Positions 43,217 through 52,230 are shown, counted from the first letter of the stretch. The stretch is 64,000 bases of DNA from Palleniella muris (GCF_004792655.1 NZ_SRZC01000001.1:124001-188000); one strand, 5' to 3'. Numbers and translations: made by a program. The notes: generated from the letters alone by a model not told the origin.

Positions 43217-43714
43217 CTAATCAGCGACTCGCTGCATCTTAATTATCTCATTCAGGAAGAACGGTGATGTAATCTCCAAGACGGAGCTGTCTACACTGAC
43301 AAATTCTATCGGATTATTAAAAGCGTATTCTGAATCCACATTCATGTATAGAACATTCTTCTGTAATGATGAGACATAACGCAAGTCCCAAGTGCCGGCA
43401 ACATCCTCGTCTGCAAGAATCTCCCAGTCTGCAAATACACTTTCACCATTAACCATGTTCTTTCGGGACTTGAAAAAGACTTTTCCTGTCATTTTGCCGT
43501 CTGCGCCAAAAGAATAGTGTTGTTCCAAATATGACGATTCAGTTTCTATAACTGATATCCAACCACCGGTTATTTTATCAGAATACTGTTCTCGGAGAGC
43601 CATTGTCTCATGAGTAGTTGTATCATCAATTACCGTTTCAACTTCTTCCTCGCATGATGATAACATGACCAGAAAGGCACTGCACAGTAAAACAAAAAAA
43701 ATACAGTTTTTCAT
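43217..43714 (-). CDS. Lipoprotein of unknown function behind a poly-C tract
   Basis: A 165-aa lipoprotein (VMLSSCEEE, Cys21) with an acidic Thr-rich linker and a small beta-rich domain: GGWISVIETESSYLEQHYSF, GKVFFKSRK and ADWEILAD, as in lipocalin-like proteins. No family assigned. Nine C residues on the coding strand (43727-43735) lie 12 bases before the ATG, in the likely leader, suggesting that slippage there could vary expression. Confidence 0.65.
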   Translation of the reverse strand: MKNCIFFVLLCSAFLVMLSSCEEEVETVIDDTTTHETMALREQYSDKITGGWISVIETESSYLEQHYSFGADGKMTGKVFFKSRKNMVNGESVFADWEILADEDVAGTWDLRYVSSLQKNVLYMNVDSEYAFNNPIEFVSVDSSVLEITSPFFLNEIIKMQRVAD

Positions 43715-43726
43715 AAAAATTATAAT

Positions 43727-43735
43727 GGGGGGGGG
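43727..43735 (-). repeat. Nine-base poly-C tract in the leader of the lipoprotein gene
   Basis: The plus strand reads G9, flanked by ATTATAAT on both sides. Such tracts are prone to slippage. The rest of the gap to rnhB (43736-44027) holds no recognised gene. Confidence 0.8.
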
Positions 43736-44027
43736 ATTATAACTGTCACACTATAAATAATAGAATTTATCAGCACCAATGCATGTTGGTTTATGTTAGA
43801 AATCCACAACTACATATTTTATATTAAACTTTAGGTTTTCAGCCAATATTGGGTAAGTTCTGTTAAGCTCTCTACCACTTATATCCGAAAGTTCATGATG
43901 AATCATCCTTTCTGATACAAAATTAATTAATTTATGGGAAACTGCAAAATAAATATGGAAAAATCTGCTCAGGTGCAGATACAATAAAGCAGCAGAGGTT
44001 GATTTTTCTATATTTAACGATAGAAAC

Positions 44028-44666
44028 CTACTTGAAATCAAGGCTCAGCTCGCCCGTGCCGAGCAGGTTGTACGAGAGGCGGTGGTAAGGTGTCGTGCCG
44101 TATTCCTTGATTGCCTGTCGGTGTTTCTTGGTCGGGTAGCCCTTGTTTGACAGCCAGTCGTATTGCGGATATTCCTCTGCAAGGCGGTTCATGTAGTCGT
44201 CGCGGTATGTCTTTGCAAGGATGCTTGCCGCCGCTATGGCGAGATATTTGCCGTCACCTTTTATTATAGGCGTGTATGGCAGCGGCTTTTCCGCACGGCT
44301 GCCGTCAGGGAGCAGAGGGCAATAGGGCGTGAAACGGTTGCCGTCGATTATCAGTGCTTCGGGTCGCACGCCAAGACCGTCGATGGCGCGGTGCATGGCA
44401 AGGAACGAGGCGCGCAGGATATTGATGCGGTCTATCTCCTCCGGCGTGACAATGCCCACCGCCCACGCCACGGCATCACGCTCTATCTGCTCGCGCAGCA
44501 TGTAACGCCTTTTCTCCGTAAGTTGCTTGGAATCATTCAGGTCCTCATTATGGTAGTCGGGCGGAAGGATGACGGCGGCGGCATAAACCGAACCGGCAAG
44601 GCATCCGCGGCCTGCTTCATCGCAGCCAGCTTCGACAAGACCGTCATAATAATGGTTTAAGAGCAT
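44028..44666 (-). CDS. rnhB: Ribonuclease HII
   Basis: A 212-aa protein with the RNase HII motif [12 protein letters not shown] (Asp16-Glu17) and the later [10 protein letters not shown] segment. It removes ribonucleotides misincorporated into DNA and RNA:DNA hybrids. Length is normal. It lies alone, divergent from the small membrane protein gene at 44820. Confidence 0.95.
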   Translation of the reverse strand: MLLNHYYDGLVEAGCDEAGRGCLAGSVYAAAVILPPDYHNEDLNDSKQLTEKRRYMLREQIERDAVAWAVGIVTPEEIDRINILRASFLAMHRAIDGLGVRPEALIIDGNRFTPYCPLLPDGSRAEKPLPYTPIIKGDGKYLAIAAASILAKTYRDDYMNRLAEEYPQYDWLSNKGYPTKKHRQAIKEYGTTPYHRLSYNLLGTGELSLDFK

Positions 44667-44721
44667 CGGTTTATTTAATTTTGCTTAAATGTTAGAGTTA
44701 TTTAACTAAGAATTTTCAAGA

Positions 44722-44756
44722 GTGAACTTATCGTTCACAAAACCGCTATACTTTTG
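44722..44756 (+). promoter_or_regulatory. Palindrome and -7 box of the small membrane protein gene
   Basis: GTGAAC-N5-GTTCAC (44722-44738) lies where the -33 element would be, 10 bases before TACTTTTG (44749-44756). A repressor or activator site is likely. Confidence 0.55.
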
Positions 44757-44819
44757 CACCCGAAAATCATGATTAGCGTGATTATTAACAGCATATCCAT
44801 AATTAAAACCACACAGAAT

Positions 44820-45104
44820 ATGAACAACGAGATTACACTTCAGAGCAATGCCTCCACTGCTTTAAGCAACGAAATCCGGCATTTCGCAAACTCAATCGAG
44901 ACGGTTTTCGCTGCAATCGCCACATGGTACAGCACCACTCTTGAGCAGAACGTCACCGCAAAGCAGGCGAAAGCGCTGGTCATGGCACAGGTTGCGTTCT
45001 TCGCAATGGTGTTTCCTGCCGACCTCGGTATGGTCTATCGCACGGCAAGCATTGCTCTTTTTGCGGGTTCATTGCTGCTCTGCAAGCAGCGAATGGCGGA
45101 ATAA
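44820..45104 (+). CDS. Small membrane protein, unknown
   Basis: A 94-aa protein beginning MNNEITLQ. The N-terminal half is soluble; two hydrophobic segments follow (about 52-66 and 75-88: VMAQVAFFAMVFPADLG and TASIALFAGSLLLC). No family recognised. It has its own promoter with a palindrome at the expected -33 position and is followed, convergently, by sufS. Confidence 0.6.
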   Translation: MNNEITLQSNASTALSNEIRHFANSIETVFAAIATWYSTTLEQNVTAKQAKALVMAQVAFFAMVFPADLGMVYRTASIALFAGSLLLCKQRMAE

Positions 45105-45147
45105 TCTTGGTGGGAAAGCCATGCCGGGCAAGCGGAAAAGCGTGGAA

Positions 45148-46368
45148 TCAGAACATCCGCGCCACTCTCTCTATGCCTGTAACAAGGGCGTCGACCTCCT
45201 CACGAGTGTTGTACAGTGCAAAGGATGCACGCGCCGTTCCGTTGACTCCCAGGCGTTCCATAAGCGGTTGGGCACAGTGGTGACCGGTGCGGATGGCTAT
45301 TCCGAGGCGGTCAAGCAGCGTTCCCATGTCAAGATGATGTATGTCGCCAACTTGGAACGAGATGACCGCATCCTTCATGGCTGCATCCTTAACGCCGAAA
45401 ATCTTCATGCCTTCTATGGCGTTCATCCTCTCCATGGCGTAACGGGTAAGCTCCTGTTCGTACTTGGCGATGTTGTCCATGCCAAGGGATGTGACGTATT
45501 CAAGGGCTTTTGCCAACCCATGGGTGGCGACATAGTCGGGAGTGCCTGCCTCAAACTTGAAGGGCAGCCGCTCGAAGACTGTCTTCTCGAATGTCACACT
45601 CTCTATCATCTCACCACCGCCTTGGTACGGTGGCAGGCGGTCAAGCCAGTCTTCTTTGCCGTAAAGCACACCGATGCCCGTCGGACCGTATATCTTATGT
45701 CCCGAGAATGTGAAGAAATCGCAGTCGAGTTCCTGCATGTCCACCTTGAAATGCGGTGTTGACTGCGCGCCGTCTATCATCACCGGAACACCGTGTTCAT
45801 GGGCGATGCGTATGATTTCCTTCACCGGATTGATTGTTCCGAGCACATTGCTGACATGCGTGACGCTGACAATCTTTGTCCTGTCGGAGAACAGTTTCTC
45901 GTATGCCTCCATGTCAAGCGTGCCGTCATCGTGCATCGGTATGACCTTCAGTGCTATGCCTTTCTTCGCCGCCTGCAGTTGCCAGGGGACGATGTTCGAG
46001 TGGTGTTCCATGACGGAGAGTATCACCTCGTCCCCCTCTTCCATAAAGGCGTCGGAGAAAGAGGAGACAACAAGGTTCGCGCTCTCTGTCGTTCCACGCG
46101 TGAAAATGACCTCGCTGGCGGAGCGCGCATTGATGAAACGGCGCACTGTCTCGCGTGCCTGCTCATGCAAATCGGTGGCCTGCTGCGAGAGATAGTGCAC
46201 CCCACGGTGGACATTGGCATTGACATTGTAGTACTCATCAGTCATTGCCTCGATGACAACCCTCGGCTTCTGCGTCGTCGCCGCATTGTCAAGATACACT
46301 AAGGGCTTGTTGTAAACCTCACGCCCAAGTATCGGGAATTCCTCCCTTACCTTTGAAATATCGTACAT
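45148..46368 (-). CDS. sufS: Cysteine desulfurase SufS
   Basis: A 406-aa PLP enzyme that takes sulfur from cysteine for Fe-S cluster assembly. Visible motifs are YLDNAATTQKP near the N-terminus, FTFSGHKIYGPTGIG around the PLP lysine, and RTGHHCAQP with the sulfur-carrying Cys near the C-terminus. The N-terminal HxGxH context and length match the SufS type rather than IscS. No other suf genes lie in the window; sufBCD are expected elsewhere or just beyond. Confidence 0.93.
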   Translation of the reverse strand: MYDISKVREEFPILGREVYNKPLVYLDNAATTQKPRVVIEAMTDEYYNVNANVHRGVHYLSQQATDLHEQARETVRRFINARSASEVIFTRGTTESANLVVSSFSDAFMEEGDEVILSVMEHHSNIVPWQLQAAKKGIALKVIPMHDDGTLDMEAYEKLFSDRTKIVSVTHVSNVLGTINPVKEIIRIAHEHGVPVMIDGAQSTPHFKVDMQELDCDFFTFSGHKIYGPTGIGVLYGKEDWLDRLPPYQGGGEMIESVTFEKTVFERLPFKFEAGTPDYVATHGLAKALEYVTSLGMDNIAKYEQELTRYAMERMNAIEGMKIFGVKDAAMKDAVISFQVGDIHHLDMGTLLDRLGIAIRTGHHCAQPLMERLGVNGTARASFALYNTREEVDALVTGIERVARMF

Positions 46369-46450
46369 ATCCTTTTACCTTTTTTGTTCAACGACAGATA
46401 TTCATCCGTCAAATAACAGAAAACAATCTGCAAGACAGACACAATACATC

Positions 46451-46493
46451 TGCTCTTTTGTCCACATTAACCATGGACAGAAGAGCATTTTTT
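46451..46493. terminator. Hairpin between sufS and the CYTH gene
   Basis: TGCTCTTTTGTCCA and TGGACAGAAGAGCA form a 13-bp stem with one mismatch, followed by T6 on the plus strand. Orientation relative to its neighbours is unclear. Confidence 0.5.
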
Positions 46494-46509
46494 GTTCCAT
46501 AACGTATCG

Positions 46510-47013
46510 TCAGCGGTACTCTTCCGGCACCTCTTCCTTCCATTGCGGATAGGGGTTGGCAAGCAGGCATACATTATAATAATGCCTGTTGTCGGTCACT
46601 TCGGGACCGATGAACGAAGGTTTTTCAAACGGTTCGTCAACACTCCCAAGCTCAACCTCCGCGAACACAAGCCCGTCATTTGCACCATGAAACTCGTCAA
46701 CCTCAAACGTATGCGCACCGCTCCTAACGAGATAGCGCGTCTTGTCTATCATTCCCCCACGGCAGAGGTCAAGGAGATGCTGCGCCTCGTCCAAGGTTAT
46801 CTCCTTCTCAAACTCATACCGGGACATCCCGCCATCGGCAGAAGGTCCTTTTATGGTCAGGAAAGCCCTGTCGTCACGCACCCTTATGCGCACCGTAGCA
46901 CCGGTGACAGCCATGTAGCCCTGCCGTATCCGGCTGGCGGAGAAAGCCCGGCTGCGCCATGGCGCGCCGGCTTTCCTCACCATAAACTTACGTTCTATCT
47001 CCTGTCCGCTCAT
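46510..47013 (-). CDS. CYTH-domain (triphosphate tunnel) protein
   Basis: A 167-aa protein beginning with the family ExExK motif (EIERK, Glu5, Glu7, Lys9). Alternating acidic and basic strands line a tunnel that binds triphosphates; members act on inorganic triphosphate or thiamine triphosphate. The start overlaps the stop of a 50-codon membrane ORF by one base (TAATG). Confidence 0.88.
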   Translation of the reverse strand: MSGQEIERKFMVRKAGAPWRSRAFSASRIRQGYMAVTGATVRIRVRDDRAFLTIKGPSADGGMSRYEFEKEITLDEAQHLLDLCRGGMIDKTRYLVRSGAHTFEVDEFHGANDGLVFAEVELGSVDEPFEKPSFIGPEVTDNRHYYNVCLLANPYPQWKEEVPEEYR

Positions 47014-47165
47014 TATCCTATGGCAACGACGAAATAGATAAGGAACGCCAATGCAAGGGCTACAAGCACACCGAAGATGGCATTGACAACGTTCTTTCCC
47101 TGCTGTTCGTCGCGTGCCGCCTTGCGGGCGCGTCCGACTTCTCTTTTGTTTTTGTTGCGTGACAT
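47013..47165 (-). CDS. 50-aa membrane protein coupled to the CYTH gene
   Basis: An ORF of 50 codons encodes a basic N-terminus (SRNKNKREVGRARKAA) and one long hydrophobic helix (VVNAIFGVLVALALAFLIYF). The stop overlaps the CYTH start in TAATG, so translation is probably coupled. No family recognised. The position between prfB and the CYTH gene and the clear topology favour a real gene. Confidence 0.6.
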   Translation of the reverse strand: MSRNKNKREVGRARKAARDEQQGKNVVNAIFGVLVALALAFLIYFVVAIG

Positions 47166-47266
47166 AGTTTTCTGTATTTTAGTTTATTAAGGTTTATTGC
47201 TCCAATTCATTGCTTCCGGCTTGCAAACCGGCATGAGGACAAGCCTCAACGGTAATCCCTGCGCAA

Positions 47267-48382
47267 TCAGTCCACCACAGGGAACTCCATGAGGTACGCC
47301 TTTATGAAACCGTCCAGCTTACCGTCCATCACGGCATCCACGTCGGTTGTCTGATAGTTTGTGCGGTGGTCCTTCACACGGCGGTCGTCAAACACATAGG
47401 AACGTATCTGGCTTCCCCACTCTATCTTCAGTTTTCCCGCCTCTATGGCAGCCTGAGCCTCAAGGCGTTTCTTCATGGCACGGTCGTAGAGCTGTGACTT
47501 GAGGAGGCGCATGGCGTTCTCGCGGTTCTGCTGCTGCTTCCTCGATTCGGTGTTGGCGATGAGGATTTCCTCTTCCTCACCGGTATCCGGATCGGTGTAC
47601 ATATAGCGCAATCGCACGCCCGTCTCCACCTTGTTGACATTCTGACCGCCGGCTCCCGAGGAACGGAACGTGTCCCAAGAGACCTTCGACGGGTCGACAT
47701 AGACCTCGATAGTGTCATCGACAAGCGGCGAGACGAACACGGAAGCGAAGGATGTCATGCGCTTTCCCTGCGCGTTATAAGGAGAGACACGCACGAGACG
47801 GTGCACGCCATTCTCCGATTTCAGGAAGCCATAGGCATACTCGCCGCCCTCAATCTGCATAGTGACAGACTTGATTCCTGCCTCATCCCCTTCCTGAAGG
47901 TCGGAGATTGTGACTTTGTAGCCGCCCTTCTCTGCCCACCTCTGGTACATGCGCATAAGCATTTCAGCCCAGTCCTGAGCCTCGGTGCCGCCGGCGCCGG
48001 AGTTGATTTTCAGCACACAGTCCATAGGGTCTTCCTCCTGACGGAGCATGTTGCGCAACTCAAGGTCGTCGATAGCCTTCACGGCACGTTCGTATGCGGC
48101 ATCCACTTCCTCTTCCGTCACAAGCTCATCCTTGTAGAAATCAAAGGAGAGCTGCAACTCATCGGCAGCGGTGCGCACCTCATTATAGCCGTCAATCCAT
48201 TTCTTTATTCCCTTGACAAGCTTCATCTGCTCCTGAGCACGGACAGGGTCTTCCCAGAAGTCCGGTGCCTGAGTGCGGAGGTCTTCCTCCTCATATTCCA
48301 TCTTCTTCCTGTCGATGTCAAGGTACTTATACAAGGCGTCAGCCCTGTCCTGTATGTCTTTCAGTTGGTCGAGTGTTATCAT
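47267..48382 (-). CDS. prfB: Peptide chain release factor 2
   Basis: A 371-aa RF2 recognising UGA and UAA stop codons. The GGQ motif is in SSGAGGQNVNK. In most bacteria a +1 frameshift with an in-frame UGA near codon 25 regulates prfB. Here the site reads TAC CTT GAC in frame without the extra base, so the gene is expressed as one uninterrupted frame and that autoregulation is absent. It overlaps the fadD stop by 4 bases. Confidence 0.94.
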   Translation of the reverse strand: MITLDQLKDIQDRADALYKYLDIDRKKMEYEEEDLRTQAPDFWEDPVRAQEQMKLVKGIKKWIDGYNEVRTAADELQLSFDFYKDELVTEEEVDAAYERAVKAIDDLELRNMLRQEEDPMDCVLKINSGAGGTEAQDWAEMLMRMYQRWAEKGGYKVTISDLQEGDEAGIKSVTMQIEGGEYAYGFLKSENGVHRLVRVSPYNAQGKRMTSFASVFVSPLVDDTIEVYVDPSKVSWDTFRSSGAGGQNVNKVETGVRLRYMYTDPDTGEEEEILIANTESRKQQQNRENAMRLLKSQLYDRAMKKRLEAQAAIEAGKLKIEWGSQIRSYVFDDRRVKDHRTNYQTTDVDAVMDGKLDGFIKAYLMEFPVVD

Positions 48383-50187
48383 TCTTCGTACATCTTTTTA
48401 ATTATCTCTGAATAATTCTTGTTCAATACATTGCGCCTTATCTTCAGCGTGTTCGTAATCTCACCCTTTTCAAGTGAGAAATGGTGAGCCATAAGCGTGA
48501 ATTTCTTTATCTGCTCATATCCGGCAAGTGACTGCTGAAGCGTCTCCATGCGCTCGGCAAACATCGCATTGATGCGCTTGTCGGCGCACAACGCCTCACG
48601 GTCGGCGAACTCAATGCCGTTGTCATAGGCGTATTTCTCCAGCAATTGGTAGTTCGGGACTATCAACGCAGAGACAAACTTGCGCTTGTCGGCAATCACA
48701 GCCACCTGCTCCACATACTTGTCGACAAGGATTTTCGACTCTACAAGCTGTGGGGCGATGTACTTGCCGTTGGAGGTCTTGTACAAATCCTTTATGCGCT
48801 CCGTGATGTAAAGCTCACCGTCCTTCATGTAGCCCACATCACCCGTCTTGAAATATCCGTCCTCCGTGAACGCCGCCTCGTTAAGGTCAGGGCGGTTGTA
48901 GTAGCCTTTCGTGATTGTCGGACCTTTCAGAAGAATCTCCCCTTCCTCGGAAAACTTTATGTCAAGGCTCTCTATCGGCCTGCCTATGCTTCCTATGGTA
49001 TAAGGCTTGTTCAAATGGTCGTTGCTCACAGTGGCAAGGGATTCCGTCAGACCATATCCTACCATCATGAAAATACCGATGGAATGGATGAATTCTTCCA
49101 CTTTAGGCGACACAAAAGAACCTGCCGTCGGGAAGAAATGAGGATGCTCTATGCCGAGGCGTTTCCTTACCATGGAGAACACCGTCCTGTCCATAACCAT
49201 ATATTCTATTTGCAGAGTGACAGGCGGACGCTTGCCTTTGCTGAGGTAATCGATGTTGTGCCGCCTGCCAATCTCCAACGCATGGAGGAACAGACGCTGT
49301 CTCATGGGATTCGCAGCCTCAATCTCTGCTATCACACCCGTATAGACCTTCTCCCAGAAGCGTGGCACAGAGGACATGCAGGTGGGATGAGTCTCGCGCA
49401 TGGCGTCCTGAACATCATGCGGATTGGTGTTGACAATCAGTGTGCATCCCTCCGTCAGAGCCAGCAATGCCCAGCCTTTCTCAAAGATATGAGCGAAAGG
49501 CAGAAAATTCAATATCCTGTCCTCTGGCTTCAAATCCAATCCCTTGTGGTTGTCGGCAAACGCCGCACGGAACTGCCCGTGTGTGAGCATGACTCCCTTA
49601 GGGTTGCCTGTCGTGCCGGAAGTGTAAAGGATGCAGGCAAGGTCGTCCCAATTTGCCGCTGCCAGACGCTCCTCATACTCCGCCAAAAACTCACCGTTAT
49701 CGCCAAATTTGACGAATTCATCGAAGTAAACCGATGACGGATCATGGGTCGAAAACCTCACTCCACGGTCAAAAACAATGAGCTTTTCCACCGTAGGGCA
49801 TACGTGCTGCACCCTCCGGGCGCGGTCGTACTGCTCCTGCTCGCCACAGAAAATGAACCTTATCTGCGCATCATTGACCATGAACCGGACTGCCTCCTCA
49901 CTCGTCGTGGCATAGAAAGGCACCGTGCAGGCACGGATTCCCCACGCTCCGAAGTCAGTGTAGATATACTGCAGCGTGTTCTGCGAGAATATAGCCACCT
50001 TCTCCTGCACACCGACACCAAGGGAGAGCAGCGCGAGAGAGACACGCCTGACCTGCTCCGAGAAGGTGTTCCACGACACATTCTTCCATTGCTTACCGCC
50101 AAACTCCTTGTACTCAAGGGCTGTCCTGTTGCCGTAAATCTCTGCCTGGTCACGGACAAGAACAGAGAGGTGACTGTTAGTCTGCAT
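48379..50187 (-). CDS. fadD: Long-chain fatty acid-CoA ligase
   Basis: A 602-aa AMP-forming acyl-CoA synthetase. The AMP-binding P-loop LYTSGTTGNPKGV lies near residues 187-199, and the later motifs GYGLTES, KTGDVGYMKDG and the Lys of SNGKYI near the C-terminus are present. Its length and the long-chain linker fit the FACL type (adenylates, then thioesterifies fatty acids). It ends 4 bases into prfB. A -7 box lies at 50212-50219 on the minus strand. Confidence 0.9.
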   Translation of the reverse strand: MQTNSHLSVLVRDQAEIYGNRTALEYKEFGGKQWKNVSWNTFSEQVRRVSLALLSLGVGVQEKVAIFSQNTLQYIYTDFGAWGIRACTVPFYATTSEEAVRFMVNDAQIRFIFCGEQEQYDRARRVQHVCPTVEKLIVFDRGVRFSTHDPSSVYFDEFVKFGDNGEFLAEYEERLAAANWDDLACILYTSGTTGNPKGVMLTHGQFRAAFADNHKGLDLKPEDRILNFLPFAHIFEKGWALLALTEGCTLIVNTNPHDVQDAMRETHPTCMSSVPRFWEKVYTGVIAEIEAANPMRQRLFLHALEIGRRHNIDYLSKGKRPPVTLQIEYMVMDRTVFSMVRKRLGIEHPHFFPTAGSFVSPKVEEFIHSIGIFMMVGYGLTESLATVSNDHLNKPYTIGSIGRPIESLDIKFSEEGEILLKGPTITKGYYNRPDLNEAAFTEDGYFKTGDVGYMKDGELYITERIKDLYKTSNGKYIAPQLVESKILVDKYVEQVAVIADKRKFVSALIVPNYQLLEKYAYDNGIEFADREALCADKRINAMFAERMETLQQSLAGYEQIKKFTLMAHHFSLEKGEITNTLKIRRNVLNKNYSEIIKKMYEE

Positions 50188-50211
50188 ACCTTATTATAAT
50201 TTAAGTTGCTA

Positions 50212-50219
50212 CAAAGTTA
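50212..50219 (-). promoter_or_regulatory. -7 box of fadD
   Basis: Minus strand TAACTTTG, 25 bases before the fadD ATG. Confidence 0.7.
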
Positions 50220-50263
50220 CAATCTTTTTCCGAAAATGAAGAATAAAAAAGGAAACTTTTTAC

Positions 50264-50271
50264 TAACTTTG
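50264..50271 (+). promoter_or_regulatory. -7 box of the argE-like gene
   Basis: TAACTTTG, 16 bases before the ATG at 50288; very short leader. Confidence 0.7.
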
Positions 50272-50287
50272 CACCAAAACACGAATA

Positions 50288-51358
50288 ATGGACAAGGAAA
50301 AAACCATCACCGAAGCCGTGGAGCTTCTATGCCGGCTCATAGCCACTCCGCGCACAAGCCGCGAGGAAACCGCCGCCGCGGACATCATGGAGCAGTGGAT
50401 GACAGCGCGCAACCTGTCACCCATACGCTCCGGAAACAACCTCTTGCTCGTATGCCCGGACTACTGTCCCGACCGCGAGACGATAATGCTCAACGCACAC
50501 ATCGACACCGTACGCCCCGTGGCAAGCTGGGCTCGTGACCCTTATTCGCCTGAAATCATTGGGGACAGGCTCTACGGCATAGGCAGCAACGACTGCGGAG
50601 GGGGGCTTGTCACACTGCTGCAGGTCTACCGCATAATGGCGGAAAGCGAACGGACGTACAACATTGTCTACCTCGCATCGTGCGAGGAGGAGGTCTCGGG
50701 CATCAACGGCATACGGCGCGTAATCCCCGAACTGCCGTCCGTGCTCGGAGGGATAAGGGTGGATGTCGCCATAGTCGGCGAACCGACGGGCATGCAGCCG
50801 GCTGTCGCGGAGAAAGGGTTGATGGTCATCGACATGACGGCTCGCGGGAAATCGGGACATGCCGCACGCAACGAAGGCGTTAACGCCATCTACGAGGCAT
50901 TGGACGACATACAGTGGATTCGCAGCCACAGGTTTGAAAAAGTGTCGGAATTCCTCGGTCCGACACGCATGTCGCTCACCGTCATCAATGCCGGAACGCA
51001 GCACAATGTGGTGCCGGACGAGTGCCGCATGGTCATCGATGTGCGCTCGAATGAGCACTATACAAACGAAGAAATCTTCGATGAAATCGGCAAAAATGTG
51101 CGCTCCGAGATAAAAGCGCGCTCTTTTCACCTGCGCTCTTCGCACATCTCCACCGACCATCCGCTGATAAAGCGGTGCATCGCCATGGGCATGAAGCCTT
51201 TCGGTTCGCCGACCCTCTCCGACCAGGCTCTTATGCCGTGGCAGTCGTTCAAGCTCGGACCGGGCGAGTCCGCACGCTCCCACTCCGCCGATGAGTATAT
51301 AAAAATCTCGGAACTCCGCAACGCTCTCGACACCTATCTTGAGCTTCTCAAACAGTAA
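50288..51358 (+). CDS. argE: M20-family deacetylase (ArgE/DapE type)
   Basis: A 356-aa zinc peptidase-like protein with AHIDTV (His71, Asp73), the metal-bridging Asp102 in NDCGGG and Glu133/134 in SCEEEVSG. Bacteroidetes members of this group remove acetyl or succinyl from ornithine or citrulline in arginine synthesis, but DapE-like action cannot be excluded from sequence. A ~100-bp stretch at its 3' end is repeated after the toxin-antitoxin genes. Confidence 0.8.
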   Translation: MDKEKTITEAVELLCRLIATPRTSREETAAADIMEQWMTARNLSPIRSGNNLLLVCPDYCPDRETIMLNAHIDTVRPVASWARDPYSPEIIGDRLYGIGSNDCGGGLVTLLQVYRIMAESERTYNIVYLASCEEEVSGINGIRRVIPELPSVLGGIRVDVAIVGEPTGMQPAVAEKGLMVIDMTARGKSGHAARNEGVNAIYEALDDIQWIRSHRFEKVSEFLGPTRMSLTVINAGTQHNVVPDECRMVIDVRSNEHYTNEEIFDEIGKNVRSEIKARSFHLRSSHISTDHPLIKRCIAMGMKPFGSPTLSDQALMPWQSFKLGPGESARSHSADEYIKISELRNALDTYLELLKQ

Positions 51359-51389
51359 CCATAATTACCAGCAAAACAAAAGGTTACGG
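51285..51389. repeat. Left copy of the argE 3'-end direct repeat
   Basis: Coding end of argE plus ~30 bases after its stop, including CAAAAGGTTAC. It matches 52231-52334 with scattered differences and identical TCTCGGAACTCCGCAACGC. Confidence 0.85.
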
Positions 51390-51409
51390 TTAAGAAAACA
51401 GCCAAAATA

Positions 51410-51441
51410 TTTGTGGATTCCGATAAAAGTTTGTATCTTTG
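51410..51441 (+). promoter_or_regulatory. Promoter of the toxin-antitoxin genes
   Basis: TTTG at 51410-51413, a 20-bp spacer and TATCTTTG at 51434-51441. Confidence 0.8.
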
Positions 51442-51531
51442 CATAAGGCAAGCTGCACCTCAGCAACAAGAGGAAACTCTTGCTGCATCTGGTCTGCATT
51501 GCCTTTTCAACAGCCACCAAAACCAACGCCC

Positions 51532-51804
51532 ATGAACAATATATCATTAAATCAGGTAGATATGTATGCACGGATAATCAATTCGCTGCTTACACCAACC
51601 CAGAAGTTTGACCTGGTAAACAAAATACTCGCAACACTGCGACCTAACAGCAAAGCAGACGAGGTGCAGAAAGAAAGCATCGACCTGAATGAGGTTTTTG
51701 CAAAATTCAGCTCAGACTTTGGCGGTGATGCCTCTGCACAGGAAATCGCAAACGAGATACGCTATAACCACCCTAAGAGCAGCAGGGAAATAGAGCCTTG
51801 GTGA
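51532..51804 (+). CDS. Putative antitoxin of a VapBC-type pair
   Basis: A 90-aa protein with a short helical N-terminus (QVDMYARIINSLLTPTQKFDLV) and an acidic, flexible C-terminus (SAQEIANEIRYNHP), the general layout of antitoxins whose tail masks a PIN toxin. No clear AbrB- or RHH-type domain is recognised, so the DNA-binding type is uncertain. It is followed one base later by the VapC-like gene and preceded by a good promoter. Confidence 0.65.
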   Translation: MNNISLNQVDMYARIINSLLTPTQKFDLVNKILATLRPNSKADEVQKESIDLNEVFAKFSSDFGGDASAQEIANEIRYNHPKSSREIEPW

Positions 51805-51805
51805 T

Positions 51806-52202
51806 ATGGATAAGTATTTGATTGACACTTGCATCTGCATTGCAATGATAAAAGGCAACAGACAAGTACGGGAACAGGTCGCCAAAGTAGGCTACAAAAA
51901 CTGTTATGTCTCGGACATAACCATTGCCGAACTGCTTGTTGGCGCAGAGAAAAGCGGCAAACAAAAGCATTTCAATGATGTCTCCTTTGTAATGAAAATA
52001 TTCAAAGTCGTACCCGTCAGCAACCAGTTGTCGACTTACGCAAAGACCAGAGCCTACCTTGAACTCAAAAAGGACACGCATAGAAGACTTTGATTTGCTC
52101 ATAGGGGCTACTGCCATTCAAGAGCAAATGGTCATGGTGACCGCCAATACCAAGCATTTTTCACGGATTCCCAATATAAGGCTGGAGAATTGGGAACTTT
52201 GA
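51806..52202 (+). pseudogene. VapC-like PIN-domain toxin, frameshifted
   Basis: The frame from 51806 encodes a PIN-domain start (YLIDTCICIAM, Asp6) and ITIAELLVG (Glu41) but stops at 52093. From an A5 tract near 52071, shifting by one base restores IEDFDLLIGATA, MVMVTANTKHF and LENWEL to a stop at 52200-52202. The third acidic residue of the nuclease site lies in the shifted part. The toxin should be inactive unless the shift is programmed or a sequencing artefact. Confidence 0.8.
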
Positions 52203-52230
52203 TTTGATAACCTGGTTCGCACACCACAAT

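Noticed and set aside
43796..44041. 81-codon minus-strand frame after rnhB
   Set aside because: It begins with TTG inside rnhB and has no recognisable domain or promoter. A gene remnant cannot be excluded.
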